A stretch of DNA of 64,000 nucleotides from Aminobacter sp. HY435 (GCF_027568395.1 NZ_JANKZL010000008.1:186001-250000), one strand, 5' to 3'; counted from the stretch's first letter, positions 33,285 through 44,486 are shown. Made by a program: numbers and translations. The notes: generated by a model from the letters alone, not told the origin.

Positions 33285-34685
33285 TCAAGCCACGCGGCAC
33301 AACCGTGCAGCGAAGAAACCGTCGAGGCCGGAGATGGCGGGGTTGCCCAGGTCGAGGCCGGCCGGCGTGGTGCGCAGGAAGCCATCGGCCGTGACGAACT
33401 CGTCGATCCCTGCGACCTCGCCAGGGCGAACAGGATCGAGCTCGACCTTGCCCTTGTGGTCGGCCAGGAAGGCTGCGACGAGCGCTTCGCCTTCCTCCGG
33501 GTCGAGCGAGCAATTGGAAAAGACGATCCGGCCGCCCGGCTTGACCAGTTTCACCGCTCCGTCGAGGAGCTTGCGCTGGACGCCTGCGAGCTTGGAGATG
33601 TCGGCTGGCTGCTTGGTCCACAGCACGTCCGGATGGCGGCGCACAGTTCCGGTCGACGAGCACGGCGCATCGAGCAGCACGGCGTCGAAAAGCTCCGCCG
33701 GCTCGTAGGTCAAAAGGTCGGCATTGACCGTTTCGGCCTGGAGGCCGAGACGCTCGAGATTGACCGACAGGCGCGCCAGGCGGTTCTTCGACGCTTCCAC
33801 TGCAACGACATTCGCGCCGGCCAGAACCAGCTGGGCTGTCTTGCCGCCGGGCGCGGCACACAGGTCGGCGACGCGCTTGCCCTCGATGTCGCCGAACAGC
33901 CTGGCCGGCAATGCGGCGGCTGCGTCCTGCACCCACCATGCGCCGTCGGCGTAGCCGGGCAGTTCGGCAACCGGCCCGGACAGCTTTTCAATGCGCACGG
34001 CGCCGGTGGGCAAAACGATGCCGTCCAGTTCCCCTGCCCACTTTTCGGGATCGGACTTGACGGTGAAGTCGACAGGGGATTCCAGGCGATGCGCGGCGAG
34101 GATGTTGCCTGCCTGCTCCGCTCCGTAGGCTGTGGTCAGCCTTTCGACGAACCATTCGGGTGCGTCGGCGGTTTCGGCAAGCATCGCTGGCAGCTCGGCG
34201 TCCTTGGCGCGGACAAGGGTGCGCAGCACGCCGTTGACCAGGCCGGAGAAGCGCACCGTGCGCGGGTCGGATTTGGCGTGTGTCACGGCGAGGTCGACGG
34301 CGGCGCTGTCTGGGACGTCGAGGAACAGGATCTGCGCGGCGGCGACGTTCAGGATGTGGGAAAGGGCCGTGGCGTTGGCCGGCAGCGGTTTTTCCAGGCG
34401 ACGCGAGAGCAGCTTGCCGATGGTGACACGGTGGCGAAGCGCGGTTGCAAGAATGGCGCGGACGAGGCCGCGGTCGCGCATGTCGAGCGCACGGAATTGC
34501 GGGTGGCCGTGCTCATGGTCGGTCAGGCCGTCGAGCGGGGTGCGCGCGTCGATGGTGGCGGCAAGCAGGCGCGCCGCCGCCATGCGTGCGGCAAGGCCGG
34601 GCGCGTTCGGTGCATCCGGCCTGTTCAGTGACTTGTTGCCAGGGCGTTGGCGATTTGGCTGGCGGCCGCGCTGCTCGCCGTTCAC
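33285..34685 (-). CDS. rsmB: 16S rRNA (cytosine-5) methyltransferase RsmB-like
   Basis: 466 residues from GTG 34685, which overlaps the htpX stop (GTGA). Earlier starts would lie inside htpX. The N-terminal NusB-like domain ([27 protein letters not shown]) is followed by the methyltransferase: [19 protein letters not shown] (motif I), [10 protein letters not shown] (P-C motif) and [11 protein letters not shown] (T/S-C motif with the catalytic Cys). It methylates a cytosine of 16S rRNA (C967 in E. coli). Cotranslated with htpX. Confidence 0.93.
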   Translation of the reverse strand: MNGEQRGRQPNRQRPGNKSLNRPDAPNAPGLAARMAAARLLAATIDARTPLDGLTDHEHGHPQFRALDMRDRGLVRAILATALRHRVTIGKLLSRRLEKPLPANATALSHILNVAAAQILFLDVPDSAAVDLAVTHAKSDPRTVRFSGLVNGVLRTLVRAKDAELPAMLAETADAPEWFVERLTTAYGAEQAGNILAAHRLESPVDFTVKSDPEKWAGELDGIVLPTGAVRIEKLSGPVAELPGYADGAWWVQDAAAALPARLFGDIEGKRVADLCAAPGGKTAQLVLAGANVVAVEASKNRLARLSVNLERLGLQAETVNADLLTYEPAELFDAVLLDAPCSSTGTVRRHPDVLWTKQPADISKLAGVQRKLLDGAVKLVKPGGRIVFSNCSLDPEEGEALVAAFLADHKGKVELDPVRPGEVAGIDEFVTADGFLRTTPAGLDLGNPAISGLDGFFAARLCRVA

Positions 34686-35692
34686 GACCACGGGCCTTTC
34701 GGCCCGGAGGGATTGCGGCCCCATGGCCCGGATTGGCTGGGCTTTTCGGGCTGCTGCTGGGGCTGTGCCGGACGACCTCCCCACGGACCTTCGCCTGAAG
34801 GTGCCGACTGTTGCGGAGCTTGTCGCTGCGCCTGTCGCTGGGCCGGGACACCTTCATTCGCCATCGCCTGAAGTGCGGCGATGCGGTTTTCGGTGTTGGG
34901 GTGGGTCGAGAAAAGATTGTCCATGCGCTCGCCGGAAAGGGGATTGATGATGAAGAGCGGCGCCATGGCAGGATTGCGCTCCGCTTCGGGATTGTGGATG
35001 CGTTTGACGTTGCGGGCGATCTTGTCAAGGGCGGAGGCGAGCCAAAGCGGATTACCGCAGATTTCGGCGCCGCGACGGTCGGCCGAATATTCGCGCGTCC
35101 GGCTGATCGCCATCTGCACAAGCATGGCGGCGAATGGAGCGACGATCATCGCCACCAGCACGCCGATGAAGCCTAGCGGATTGTTGTTGTCGCGGTTGCC
35201 GCCGAAGAACAGCGCGAAGTTTCCGAGCATCGAGATCGCTCCGGCGAGGGTCGCGGTGATGGTCATGATCAGCGTGTCGCGGTTCTGCACGTGGGCGAGT
35301 TCGTGTGCCATGACGGCAGCCACTTCCTCGTGGCTGAGGCGCTGCAACAGTCCGGTGGTGGCCGCAACGGCGGCGTTTTCCGGGTTGCGGCCGGTGGCGA
35401 AGGCATTCGGCTGCGGGTTGTCGATCAGATAGACCTTGGGCATCGGCAGGCCGGCATTGGCGGCGAGCCCGCGCACGATGGCGTAATATTCGGGCGTATT
35501 GCGTTCGTCGACCTCGACGGCATGGTTCATGCGCAGAACCATCTTGTCGGCGTTCCAGTAGCTGAACAGGTTCATGCCGGCGGCGATCAGGAAGGCGATG
35601 GTCATGCCGCTCGAGCCGCCGATCAGATAGCCAACGCCCATGAACAGCGCCGTCATGGTCGCCAGAAGCATCGCCGTCCGCATCATGTTCAT
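34682..35692 (-). CDS. htpX: Membrane zinc metalloprotease HtpX
   Basis: 336 residues. Two N-terminal membrane segments (about 7-25, 28-45) precede the zinc site H-E-L-A-H (130-134), with a second ligand Glu further on in R-E-Y-S-A-D-R-R. Two more segments lie at about 145-165 and 180-200. HtpX is a stress-induced M48 protease that degrades misfolded inner-membrane proteins. The C-terminus after about 290 is a Pro/Gln/Gly-rich tail, longer than in E. coli. ATG 35692 follows AAGGACGGAGCGG. It begins the htpX-rsmB pair. Confidence 0.96.
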   Translation of the reverse strand: MNMMRTAMLLATMTALFMGVGYLIGGSSGMTIAFLIAAGMNLFSYWNADKMVLRMNHAVEVDERNTPEYYAIVRGLAANAGLPMPKVYLIDNPQPNAFATGRNPENAAVAATTGLLQRLSHEEVAAVMAHELAHVQNRDTLIMTITATLAGAISMLGNFALFFGGNRDNNNPLGFIGVLVAMIVAPFAAMLVQMAISRTREYSADRRGAEICGNPLWLASALDKIARNVKRIHNPEAERNPAMAPLFIINPLSGERMDNLFSTHPNTENRIAALQAMANEGVPAQRQAQRQAPQQSAPSGEGPWGGRPAQPQQQPEKPSQSGPWGRNPSGPKGPWS

Positions 35693-35798
35693 CGTCCGCT
35701 CCGTCCTTTTCCGCCGGCATCAGGGTCGATCCTGGCTGCGCGCTTCGCTATATGATGGGAAAGACCCGTGTTTGTTTCAATCATTTCCGAGGATTTCG

Positions 35799-36011
35799 AT
35801 GAGCGAGGCCAAGCCAGAGAGCGCGCCGGAAGAGCCGGCGCCGAAACAGCTCACCCCGGCGGCACAGCGCGCGCTTGCCGAGGCCGAGGCGCGCCGTGCG
35901 GCCTACAAGGCGGAAGAAGCCAAGCTGCCGCGTGAAATCGGCGGGCGCGGCGGCAAGGAACCCGGTCGCTACGGCGACTGGGAGATCAAGGGACTGACCA
36001 GCGACTTCTGA
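35799..36011 (+). CDS. DUF1674 / SDHAF4-like protein
   Basis: 70 residues from ATG 35799 (CGAGGATTTCG upstream). A charged Ala/Glu-rich N-terminal half is followed by the diagnostic end G-G-R-G-G-K-E-P-G-R-Y-G-D-W-E and G-L-T-S-D-F. This is the DUF1674 family, whose eukaryotic member SDHAF4 binds the flavinylated SdhA subunit during succinate dehydrogenase assembly. A similar chaperone role here is likely by family. No sdh genes lie nearby. Confidence 0.92.
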   Translation: MSEAKPESAPEEPAPKQLTPAAQRALAEAEARRAAYKAEEAKLPREIGGRGGKEPGRYGDWEIKGLTSDF

Positions 36012-36168
36012 TTGTCGATCCGCTGCGCGGCGAAAACGACGTGCAAAGCTGCCGATGGCCTGCACCCGATCAAGACCGGCTCCGATTTACGCTGGCGCTG
36101 CCAAATGCGGCGGAACCGAAGCGTGTATCATTCGTTTTCTTTCGCCTATTGCGCAAGGGGGATGATTC

Positions 36169-36453
36169 ATGACCAATTCGACCATGACGAATTCGACGTT
36201 CCTGGCTGTCATGGTGGCGGCCATTTTTGTTGCTACCCAGGTCGGGGCGCAGACGAAAGAGCCGCCCATCCCGCCGGAAGATGCGATGAAGCTGTCCGAC
36301 ATCATCGGGAAGATCCAGCAGCGCGACCAGTTCCGCTATGTTTCCGAAGTGGAATGGGACAGCGAGGGCTATTACGACATCGTCTACTACACGACGGACA
36401 AGGCCAAGGTTGAGATCAAGATAGACCCGGTGACCGGCGAGCCGCGCCTCTGA
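36169..36453 (+). CDS. Exported PepSY-like small protein
   Basis: 94 residues with a signal peptide ending V-G-A-Q (about 24-27). The mature part has L-S-D-I-I-G-K-I-Q-Q-R-D-Q-F-R-Y-V-S-E-V-E-W, then G-Y-Y-D-I-V-Y-Y-T and the closing K-I-D-P-V-T-G-E. That is one PepSY repeat, as in small periplasmic proteins thought to bind or inhibit proteases. AAGGGGG lies before ATG 36169, with a second in-frame Met six codons on. Probably periplasmic. Confidence 0.8.
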   Translation: MTNSTMTNSTFLAVMVAAIFVATQVGAQTKEPPIPPEDAMKLSDIIGKIQQRDQFRYVSEVEWDSEGYYDIVYYTTDKAKVEIKIDPVTGEPRL

Positions 36454-36500
36454 CCACCGCAGCATTGCACGATCAATGAAATAGGAATAAATCCCTTGCA

Positions 36501-36950
36501 ATGAGGATTCGCAAGGTATCTACGTTCGCGCTTTTCGCTGTCGCCGCAGTGACCGCGCTGCCTTCCGAGGCGAAACGCCGCCAAGCTTTCGCCGGGCCGG
36601 TCAGCGCCGTCGTCGTCGAGGTGATCGACGGCGATACTTTCCTTGCCGATGCCGATATCTGGCCGGGGCAGACCCTGAGGGTGAACATCCGCATTCGCGG
36701 CATCGACGCGCCCGAGATGAAAAGCCGTTGTCCGGCCGAGCGCAGTGCCGCCGTCAGGGCGCGCGAGGCGCTGGCGCAACTGATGTCTGGCGGCGCGGTC
36801 TCCCTCTCCAACATCGGCGGTGCCAAGTATTACGGCCGCGTGCTTGCCGACGTCCGAATCGGAAATGGCGCGGCAGTCGGCGATGCAATGCTCGACGAAG
36901 GCCTGGTGCGTCGCTATGGCGGCGGCAAGCGAGACAGCTGGTGCGGCTGA
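36501..36950 (+). CDS. Thermonuclease (SNase-like) family protein
   Basis: 149 residues with a signal-like N-terminus (about 1-24, ending S-E-A). The staphylococcal-nuclease fold signatures are V-I-D-G-D-T-F (43-49, calcium/catalytic Asp), R-I-R-G-I-D-A-P-E (with catalytic Arg and Asp, about 69-77) and Y-G-R-V-L-A-D-V (second Arg). M-L-D-E-G-L-V-R-R-Y completes the C-terminal helix. An exported nuclease is likely; family members cut DNA or RNA. The gene follows the PepSY-like gene by 47 bases. Confidence 0.88.
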   Translation: MRIRKVSTFALFAVAAVTALPSEAKRRQAFAGPVSAVVVEVIDGDTFLADADIWPGQTLRVNIRIRGIDAPEMKSRCPAERSAAVRAREALAQLMSGGAVSLSNIGGAKYYGRVLADVRIGNGAAVGDAMLDEGLVRRYGGGKRDSWCG

Positions 36951-37190
36951 CCCGTTCTGGCACAGGCCGCCGCGTGCCGGAATGAGACGCAGGGTCGGGC
37001 AGGGTAACTGAACCGTTAACGTATCGCCCGTTTTTCCCCGTCGTTCAGCTTTTGTTTACCAAGAAGCCGACGGTTATCTATTAAGATCAACAGGTTGAAG
37101 CAAATACGGGCCAGCCTGTCGCTGGCCTGCCTTCAATGGCCGAATTCCTGCAATGCCCCTGCCAAAGGCATATTGGCGGCGGGGGATCGA

Positions 37191-38567
37191 ATGCGGGAAC
37201 TTGAGAAGCTGGCGGCGGCGGCAAGGCGGCTTGTAGCGGACCGTCGTGGCAACTTCGCCATCCTGGGCGGGCTCACGGCTTCGGCGGTCGCGCTTGCTGC
37301 TGGCTTCGGCGTCAACATCGCGCAGCTCCACAACGTCAAGTCCGGCCTTTCCAACGCTGTCGACGCGGCGGTCATTTCTACCGCCCGCGATCTCACCACC
37401 GGCGTCATCAGCACCAAAGATGCAGACAATGTCGTGAGAGCCTTCCTTGAAGCAAACGCCACGAGCCTGCTCGCGCCGGGCGAGAAGGTGGTGCTGGGCA
37501 AGGTGACGGTCGATCGGCTTGCCGGCACCGTCGAGGCGACCGCCCATATCGACGTCAACGTGTTCTTCCCGCTTTTCGGCACCGCCGACCGCCAGCGTGT
37601 CACGGCGACCACCGCTTCGCTCTATTCGGACAAGGACATCGAGGTGGCGATGATGCTCGACGTCACCGGCTCGATGGAGGGACAAAAGATCAAGGATCTC
37701 AGGGCAGCGGCGAAGAACGCGGTGGACCGATTGCTCGAAAATCCGCGTACGCGCGTGGCGTTGGTGCCGTACGCCGAGTCCGTGAATGTCGGCGTGCTCG
37801 CTGAAAAGACGGTCTTCGTTGAAAAGTCAGGCGGGCGTGACCTGCCGCTGCCTGACGATGCGACGCCCAGGGAAATCTCGAACAACACGGGCAGGCAGAC
37901 GGACAATTGCGCAAGCGAACGCAAGACCCCGAACCTGGAGGCGGATTACACCGACGATGGCCCGGCGACGAAACGGGTGGCGCCGGACGGCCGGATCTAT
38001 CCCGCCAAGATCAACCGGGACGATCGCGTCGGAAGCTGCCCGGTGGCCAGTGTGGTGCCGCTTACCTCGGATGCCGGCAAGCTCGGCAAGGCGATCGAAA
38101 AATTTTCCGCAAGGGGCGTCACCGCCGGAGCCATCGGCGTCCAGTGGGCCTACTACATGCTGTCTGAAAAGTGGCGCGCTGCCATCAAGGAGGCCAAGCT
38201 GGGTGACGGGCCGGCGGACATGGATCCCAGCAAGGTTGTCAAGGTGGCTATCCTCATGACCGACGGACAGTTCAACAAGGCTTTCGCCGGGACCACATCC
38301 GATGGCGCCGCCTCCCGGCGTCATGCGGAAGGACTGTGCAAGTCCATGAAGGACAACGGCATCGAGATTTTCGCCATCGGTTTCGACCTGAACGATGCGG
38401 GCATGTCGAAGACTGAACGAGAGCAGGCCAAGGCCGTGCTCAAGAATTGCTCGTCGCCCGACAGGTCATCCATCAAGCATTACTACGAGGCATCGACGGG
38501 TCCAGAGCTTGATGCCGCGTATCGCTCGATCATCGAAAGCACCGAGATCCTCTACCTGACAATGTGA
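37191..38567 (+). CDS. TadG-like pilus assembly protein with von Willebrand A domain
   Basis: 458 residues from ATG 37191 (GGGGGATCGA upstream). The N-terminus has the TadE/TadG start: R-R-G-N-F-A-I-L-G-G-L, one membrane segment (about 20-40) and V-D-A-A-V-I-S-T-A. A VWA domain follows from about 150: M-M-L-D-V-T-G-S-M-E (metal-site D-x-T/S-x-S) and later I-L-M-T-D-G-Q-F-N. Several Cys and a long insertion lie between. TadG proteins sit on the inner membrane with Tad pilus systems, but no other tad genes are near, so this is an isolated copy. Its role is unproven. Confidence 0.88.
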   Translation: MRELEKLAAAARRLVADRRGNFAILGGLTASAVALAAGFGVNIAQLHNVKSGLSNAVDAAVISTARDLTTGVISTKDADNVVRAFLEANATSLLAPGEKVVLGKVTVDRLAGTVEATAHIDVNVFFPLFGTADRQRVTATTASLYSDKDIEVAMMLDVTGSMEGQKIKDLRAAAKNAVDRLLENPRTRVALVPYAESVNVGVLAEKTVFVEKSGGRDLPLPDDATPREISNNTGRQTDNCASERKTPNLEADYTDDGPATKRVAPDGRIYPAKINRDDRVGSCPVASVVPLTSDAGKLGKAIEKFSARGVTAGAIGVQWAYYMLSEKWRAAIKEAKLGDGPADMDPSKVVKVAILMTDGQFNKAFAGTTSDGAASRRHAEGLCKSMKDNGIEIFAIGFDLNDAGMSKTEREQAKAVLKNCSSPDRSSIKHYYEASTGPELDAAYRSIIESTEILYLTM

Positions 38568-38580
38568 GCGACCAAACCAA

Positions 38581-38613
38581 AAAGGCCGCCCTTCTTGCGA
38601 AGGAGCGGCCTTT
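38581..38613 (+). terminator. Terminator of the TadG-like gene
   Basis: AAAGGCCGC-CCTT-CTTGCG-AAGG-AGCGGCCTTT pairs over about 12 bases, 13 bases after the stop, and ends in TTT; the opposite strand also ends in T-rich sequence, so it could stop minus-strand transcripts too. Confidence 0.8.
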
Positions 38614-38642
38614 CCGTGTTTCCGTCCATGGCGCGGCTCAGT

Positions 38643-38665
38643 GGCAGTGACCTAGATCACCTGCC
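38643..38665 (-). terminator. Stem-loop behind the 23-residue ORF
   Basis: On the minus strand GGCA-G-GTGA-TCTAGG-TCAC-TGCC forms an 8-bp stem with one bulged G, 14 bases after the small ORF stop. There is no T run, so it may protect the 3' end rather than terminate by itself; the strong hairpin at 38581-38613 follows. Confidence 0.45.
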
Positions 38666-38679
38666 GCGCATCTCGCGCC

Positions 38680-38751
38680 TTAACGGGAAGACTGCTTCCC
38701 GAAAGGGCAATCCGCTGAGGCCACGTTCAGGATAACGAAATCACTCGACAT
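38680..38751 (-). CDS. Possible 23-residue small protein with ideal ribosome site
   Basis: The peptide starts M-S-S-D-F-V-I-L-N-V and ends K-Q-S-S-R; it has one Cys and no membrane segment. AAAGGAGGTGATCCG stands 7 bases (counted from GGAGG) before ATG 38751. This is almost the full complement of the 16S rRNA 3' end and by far the strongest site in the window. The acs terminator (38859-38886) separates it from acs, so it must have its own promoter or be made by readthrough. CGGGAAG-ACTG-CTTCCCG (38684-38701) forms a hairpin inside the last codons. I do not recognise it; a leader peptide or an RNA regulator are alternatives. Confidence 0.55.
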   Translation of the reverse strand: MSSDFVILNVASADCPFGKQSSR

Positions 38752-38858
38752 CGGATCACCTCCTTTCAGTTCGTTGAACACGAATGACAAGGTGGTGTGT
38801 TTTCGCCGGTTGTGCAAGTGCCTGGAAAGCACAGCCCAGATCCATGTTTCAGGCGGAT

Positions 38859-38886
38859 CATCCCCCGCTCCGGTGTGCGGGGGATG
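38859..38886 (-). terminator. acs terminator
   Basis: CATCCCCCGC-TCCGGTGT-GCGGGGGATG has a perfect 10-bp stem and begins 7 bases behind the acs stop codon. A T run is lacking (GATCCGCC follows on the minus strand). Confidence 0.7.
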
Positions 38887-38893
38887 AAATGGC

Positions 38894-40849
<1,956 letters not shown>

Positions 40850-41160
40850 TTCTTTCCCTTCCTCCCGGAAACGATCCGGCGGCTCCTCACTGGCGCCGAA
40901 TGGCGACCTTGGGGCCGCACGTTCGCGGGCATTATTATCAATTCAGGCCGCGCCACAATATTAGACATTGGATTTGCTTCACGTCATTCCGTAGCGGCAA
41001 ATCGACGCCGCCATCTGGCGATCAGCAGTCACGCCCAGCGGCTGCTAAAGCGCTGATATCTTGGAACTTATGAGGGTCGCGCGCCGTTGTTTTATGAGAC
41101 GGTTAACGATCGAGGCGCAGAATCTCGATGTGGAGGACCGTTCGACACGGAAGGCTTGCG
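40850..41160. other. Divergent acs-usg intergenic region
   Basis: 311 bases between two divergent genes. It contains an AT-rich patch (about 40925-40980, with ATTATTATCAATT and ATATTAGACATTGG), the likely promoter zone for acs. No open frame with a ribosome site and no clear palindrome were found. Confidence 0.45.
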
Positions 41161-41433
41161 ATGCGCGATGCTTCTGAACTGGAACTGATGCTCAAGGGCT
41201 ACGGCCTGACCACGGCAGAGATACTCTACCACATGCCCGACCATCCGCATGTGCTGCAGACATTCATCTGGCAGGACTACGATATCGCGCCGAAGTTCCC
41301 GATCCTGTTCGGCTTCATCGCGTTCTGGCGGGCCAAGCTCGAGGGCCCGCTGCATTCGGTGCATTATACTCACCGCAAGCTGATCGCTCCCAATGAGTGG
41401 CGCAAGGTCGACGGCGAGTTCCTGGTCCACTAA
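41161..41433 (+). CDS. usg: Usg-like family protein
   Basis: 90 residues from ATG 41161 (ACGGAAGGC upstream). The family pattern is nearly complete: L-M-L-K-G-Y-G-L-T-T-A-E-I-L-Y-H-M-P-D-H near 10-29, then Q-T-F-I-W-Q-D-Y-D-I-A-P-K-F-P and F-W-x-A-K-L-E-G-P-L-H-S-V near the end. Usg proteins are short conserved alphaproteobacterial proteins named for a position upstream of a tryptophan-pathway gene in other bacteria. The biochemical role is unknown. Confidence 0.92.
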   Translation: MRDASELELMLKGYGLTTAEILYHMPDHPHVLQTFIWQDYDIAPKFPILFGFIAFWRAKLEGPLHSVHYTHRKLIAPNEWRKVDGEFLVH

Positions 41434-41529
41434 CGGTTAACCCTACGCGCCATGGCAGCGGGCCGGGCATGGCGTGTGCGCGTCGTTGGTGTAGGCTGCG
41501 GGCGGGGATTTCCTTGGCGAGAAGCGACC

Positions 41530-42657
41530 ATGCCTGCGGCCAATGACGCCTGGGTTTTGATCTTTTCCGACGGAACCGGCCAGCGCGGGGTGCGCGCCGA
41601 CGAGGTCGAGCAGGTCGGCGACCAGCTGTTCAAGAACACCAACGTGTTCCAGATGTATGCGGCCATCGACGGGCGGCCGGGCATCAGGGCGTTCTACGAC
41701 CCCGGCCTCGGTGCGCCGGAAGAAGGCGAGTGGGACTGGACGCGAACGCTGCGCAATTTGTGGAGCAAGGCGACCGGCTGGGGTATCACCGCCAACATCG
41801 TCGATTGCTACGAAGCCCTGATGCTCGAATGGCAGCCGGGCATGAGGATCGGCTTCTTCGGTTTCAGCCGTGGCGCGTATACCGTGCGCTGCCTCGGCGG
41901 CGTGCTGTCGACCTGCGGCATTGCCGTGACGGACAAGGGCGCGCCCATCTCGCAAGACAAGGCCGGGGCAGGTGCGAAGCGGCGGCGGGTCATCGCCGAG
42001 GAGGCGGTCAAGGCCTACAAGATCAAGGACAAGCCCGAGCGCCAGAAGGCGGGTGCGGACTTCACTGCCAGACATGGCGCGGCGCGCGTCATGCCCGATG
42101 TCGTCGGCGTGTTCGACACCGTTCGCGCGCTTGGGCTGCCGGGGATCATGAACGTGGCGAACCCTTATCGCCACGAGTTCCACGACAACGAGCTGTCGGT
42201 GCGCGTGCCGGTCGGGCTGCACGCACTGTCGGTGGACGAGAACCGAAAGGCGTTTGCGCTGGTGCCATGGGAGGAGCCCGATGCCGATGCACGGGTGTCA
42301 GGCCAGGTCATCGAGCAATGCTGGTTTCCGGGAGTTCATTCCGACGTCGGTGGCGGCTATGCCGATGACGACAACCTCGCCAAGCTGAGCCTTGGCTGGA
42401 TGATCGAGCGGTTGCGCAGCCTGTCCGGCCTCGATTTTCCTATCGCCATCGATCCGGAAGGCAAGGTGCTTGGCGAGGCGCATGACGAGCGGACCGGGCT
42501 CGGCGTGTTCTGGCTGCCCGGGCTGCGCGCGATCAAGGGCGCGTCGATCGATGTCGACCGGCTTTGCGCCGACATAGAGCAGCGCTTTGACCGGTACAGG
42601 CCGTCCTACCGGCCGCTGCCGCTGAGCCGGCATCCGCGCGTGCGGCGCTATTTTTGA
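41530..42657 (+). CDS. DUF2235 (Tle1-like alpha/beta hydrolase) protein
   Basis: 375 residues from ATG 41530. Near the N-terminus L-I-F-S-D-G-T-G, then N-V-F-Q-M-Y; the nucleophile elbow is G-F-S-R-G-A-Y (111-117, Ser113), with V-F-D-T-V (about 194-198) as the probable Asp and F-P-G-V-H-S-D-V-G-G-G-Y (His270) as the His. These are the marks of the DUF2235 catalytic domain found in type VI secretion phospholipases (Tle1) and in fungal and bacterial cytosolic hydrolases. There is no signal peptide, no secretion tag and no T6SS gene nearby, so a chromosomal lipase-like hydrolase is more likely than an effector. Confidence 0.9.
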   Translation: MPAANDAWVLIFSDGTGQRGVRADEVEQVGDQLFKNTNVFQMYAAIDGRPGIRAFYDPGLGAPEEGEWDWTRTLRNLWSKATGWGITANIVDCYEALMLEWQPGMRIGFFGFSRGAYTVRCLGGVLSTCGIAVTDKGAPISQDKAGAGAKRRRVIAEEAVKAYKIKDKPERQKAGADFTARHGAARVMPDVVGVFDTVRALGLPGIMNVANPYRHEFHDNELSVRVPVGLHALSVDENRKAFALVPWEEPDADARVSGQVIEQCWFPGVHSDVGGGYADDDNLAKLSLGWMIERLRSLSGLDFPIAIDPEGKVLGEAHDERTGLGVFWLPGLRAIKGASIDVDRLCADIEQRFDRYRPSYRPLPLSRHPRVRRYF

Positions 42658-42881
42658 CCCCTGCGCCGGGTCTGGCACAAATCAAATACCGGGCGGCGAT
42701 GCCTGGGGCGATTGCCCGCCGGGCGCTGGAGGGGTATTGCCGCTGTAGCGCATCGTCGATCAACCTGTCGGAGGGACGGTGCCCGTTTCAAAGTGGTCGA
42801 GCGCATTTGCGTCGGTGTGACGCGCCGCGCTCTGAAGCTTCCGCCGGACCCTTATGGGTGGCGGGTTAGAGGAGAAATGCC

Positions 42882-43985
42882 ATGAACTTGAAGTCCTTTG
42901 CGGTAACGCTCGCCGCGTCGATCGCGTTCGTTTCGGCGGCGCACGCCGACATCACCATCGGCCTCGTCGCTCCGCTCACCGGCCCGGTGGCGGCTTATGG
43001 CGCCCAGGTCAAGAACGGCGCCCAGGCGGCCGTCGACGCCATCAACGAAAAGGGCGGCATCCTTGGTGAGAAGATCATCCTGAAGCTCGCCGACGACGCG
43101 GGCGATCCCAAGCAGGGCGTTTCGGCGGCCAATCTGCTGGTCGGCGAGAGCGTGCAGTATGTCGTTGGCCCGGTCACGTCGGGCGTTGCGATCCCGGCTT
43201 CGGACGTGTTTGCCGAAAACGGCATCCTGATGGTGACGCCGACCGCGACCGCGCCGGACCTCACCACCCGCGGCCTGACCAACGTGCTGCGCACCTGCGG
43301 CCGCGACGACCAGCAGGCCGAAGTGGCCGCTGCCTATGTGCTCAAGAACATGAAGGACAAGCGCGTCGCGGTGATCGACGACAAGGGCACATACGGCAAG
43401 GGCCTGGCCGACGCCTTCAAGGCGGCGATCAACGCCGGCGGCCTGCAGGAAGTGCAGCGGAATTCGCTGACCCCGGGCGAGAAGGACCTCTCGGCCCTGA
43501 TCACGCGCCTGAAGGCCGACAATGTCGATGTGATCTACTTCGGCGGCTATCACCCCGAGGGCGGCCTTCTGGCGCGCCAGCTGAAGGATGGCGGCGTCAA
43601 CGCCGTGATCATCGGCGGCGAAGGCCTGTCGAACACCGAGTTCTGGGCAATCGGCAACGAGGCAGCTGCCGGCACGCTGTTCACCAACGCGTCCGACGCG
43701 CTGAAGAACCCGGCATCCGCCGATGCGGTGAAGATCCTCGAGGGCAAGGGCATTCCGCCGGAAGCCTTCACGCTCAACGCCTATGCCGCGGTGGAAGTGC
43801 TCAAGGCCGGCATCGAGAAGGCCGGCAAGGCCGACGACACCGCAGCGGTTGCCGCGGCGCTGAAGTCGGGCGAGCCGATCGCAACCGCCATCGGCAACCT
43901 GACCTATGGCGAGAGCGGCGACCTGACTTCGCCGAGCTTCTCGCTGTTCAAGTGGGAAGGCGGCAAGATCGTCGCGGCCGAGTAG
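42882..43985 (+). CDS. Branched-chain amino acid-type ABC substrate-binding protein
   Basis: 367 residues. The signal peptide ends A-A-H-A before D-I (about 22-23). The mature protein starts [17 protein letters not shown], has [29 protein letters not shown] and the late [10 protein letters not shown], the LivJ/LivK pattern for leucine, isoleucine and valine (and sometimes GABA or alanine). GAGGAG is 6-7 bases upstream of ATG 42882. Membrane and ATPase genes are not in the window, so it is an orphan binding protein. A terminator follows. Confidence 0.92.
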   Translation: MNLKSFAVTLAASIAFVSAAHADITIGLVAPLTGPVAAYGAQVKNGAQAAVDAINEKGGILGEKIILKLADDAGDPKQGVSAANLLVGESVQYVVGPVTSGVAIPASDVFAENGILMVTPTATAPDLTTRGLTNVLRTCGRDDQQAEVAAAYVLKNMKDKRVAVIDDKGTYGKGLADAFKAAINAGGLQEVQRNSLTPGEKDLSALITRLKADNVDVIYFGGYHPEGGLLARQLKDGGVNAVIIGGEGLSNTEFWAIGNEAAAGTLFTNASDALKNPASADAVKILEGKGIPPEAFTLNAYAAVEVLKAGIEKAGKADDTAAVAAALKSGEPIATAIGNLTYGESGDLTSPSFSLFKWEGGKIVAAE

Positions 43986-44006
43986 GCCAGGCGAAACCTT
44001 TCGAAA

Positions 44007-44035
44007 GGGCCGGGGCGAAGGCTCCGGCTCTTTTT
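44007..44035 (+). terminator. Terminator of the binding-protein gene
   Basis: GGGCCGGGGC-GAAG-GCTCCGGCTC pairs with one mismatch and is followed by TTTTT, about 22 bases after the stop. Confidence 0.85.
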
Positions 44036-44083
44036 GCTTGCGCCTGTGAATAATTGGACCACCCTCGGACAGGGACTGCACGC

Positions 44084-44485
44084 TTACAGCGTCCAGGGGT
44101 TCAGCAGTGGAAGGCCGATGCCTTCGAAATCGGCCACGTTTCGCGTCACAAGAACCAGATCGTGAACCAGCGATGTGGCGGCAATGAGTGTATCGGCACT
44201 GCCTCTTGTCCGGCCAGCAGTCAACCGGCCCCAAGCCAGCGCGATTTCTTCTGTTATCGGGAGAATTCGATCCGCGTTTTCATGACGCAGTTCGTGCAAC
44301 CAAAGCTCCAACGGCTTCGCCCGCTCGGCGTCCTGCTGCCGTCGCTTGACGATGCCACGTTCGATTTCGCCGATGGTGATTACGCTCAAGTTGACCGAAT
44401 ACGCGTCGATGGAGGCAAGCCAATCCGTGGGTTTGGGCAGGCGTCTTTGGACGTCGGAGACAATGTTTGTATCAAGTAGATACAT
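44084..44485 (-). CDS. PIN-domain toxin (VapC/FitB-like)
   Basis: 133 residues, typical for this family. The four acidic metal ligands are all there: Asp5 in L-L-D-T-N, Glu40 in I-G-E-I, Asp98 in S-A-D-T-L, and Asp119 in V-A-D-F. T-R-N-x-x-D-F near the end is the standard PIN motif. Such toxins are magnesium-dependent endoribonucleases that cut tRNA or other RNA and stop growth when free. It begins one base after the antitoxin stop codon, so both come from one message. Confidence 0.94.
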   Translation of the reverse strand: MYLLDTNIVSDVQRRLPKPTDWLASIDAYSVNLSVITIGEIERGIVKRRQQDAERAKPLELWLHELRHENADRILPITEEIALAWGRLTAGRTRGSADTLIAATSLVHDLVLVTRNVADFEGIGLPLLNPWTL

Positions 44486-44486
44486 A

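Noticed and set aside
41530-42657. Type VI secretion effector call for the DUF2235 gene
   Set aside because: No T6SS, immunity or export signal in the neighbourhood; kept as a hydrolase.
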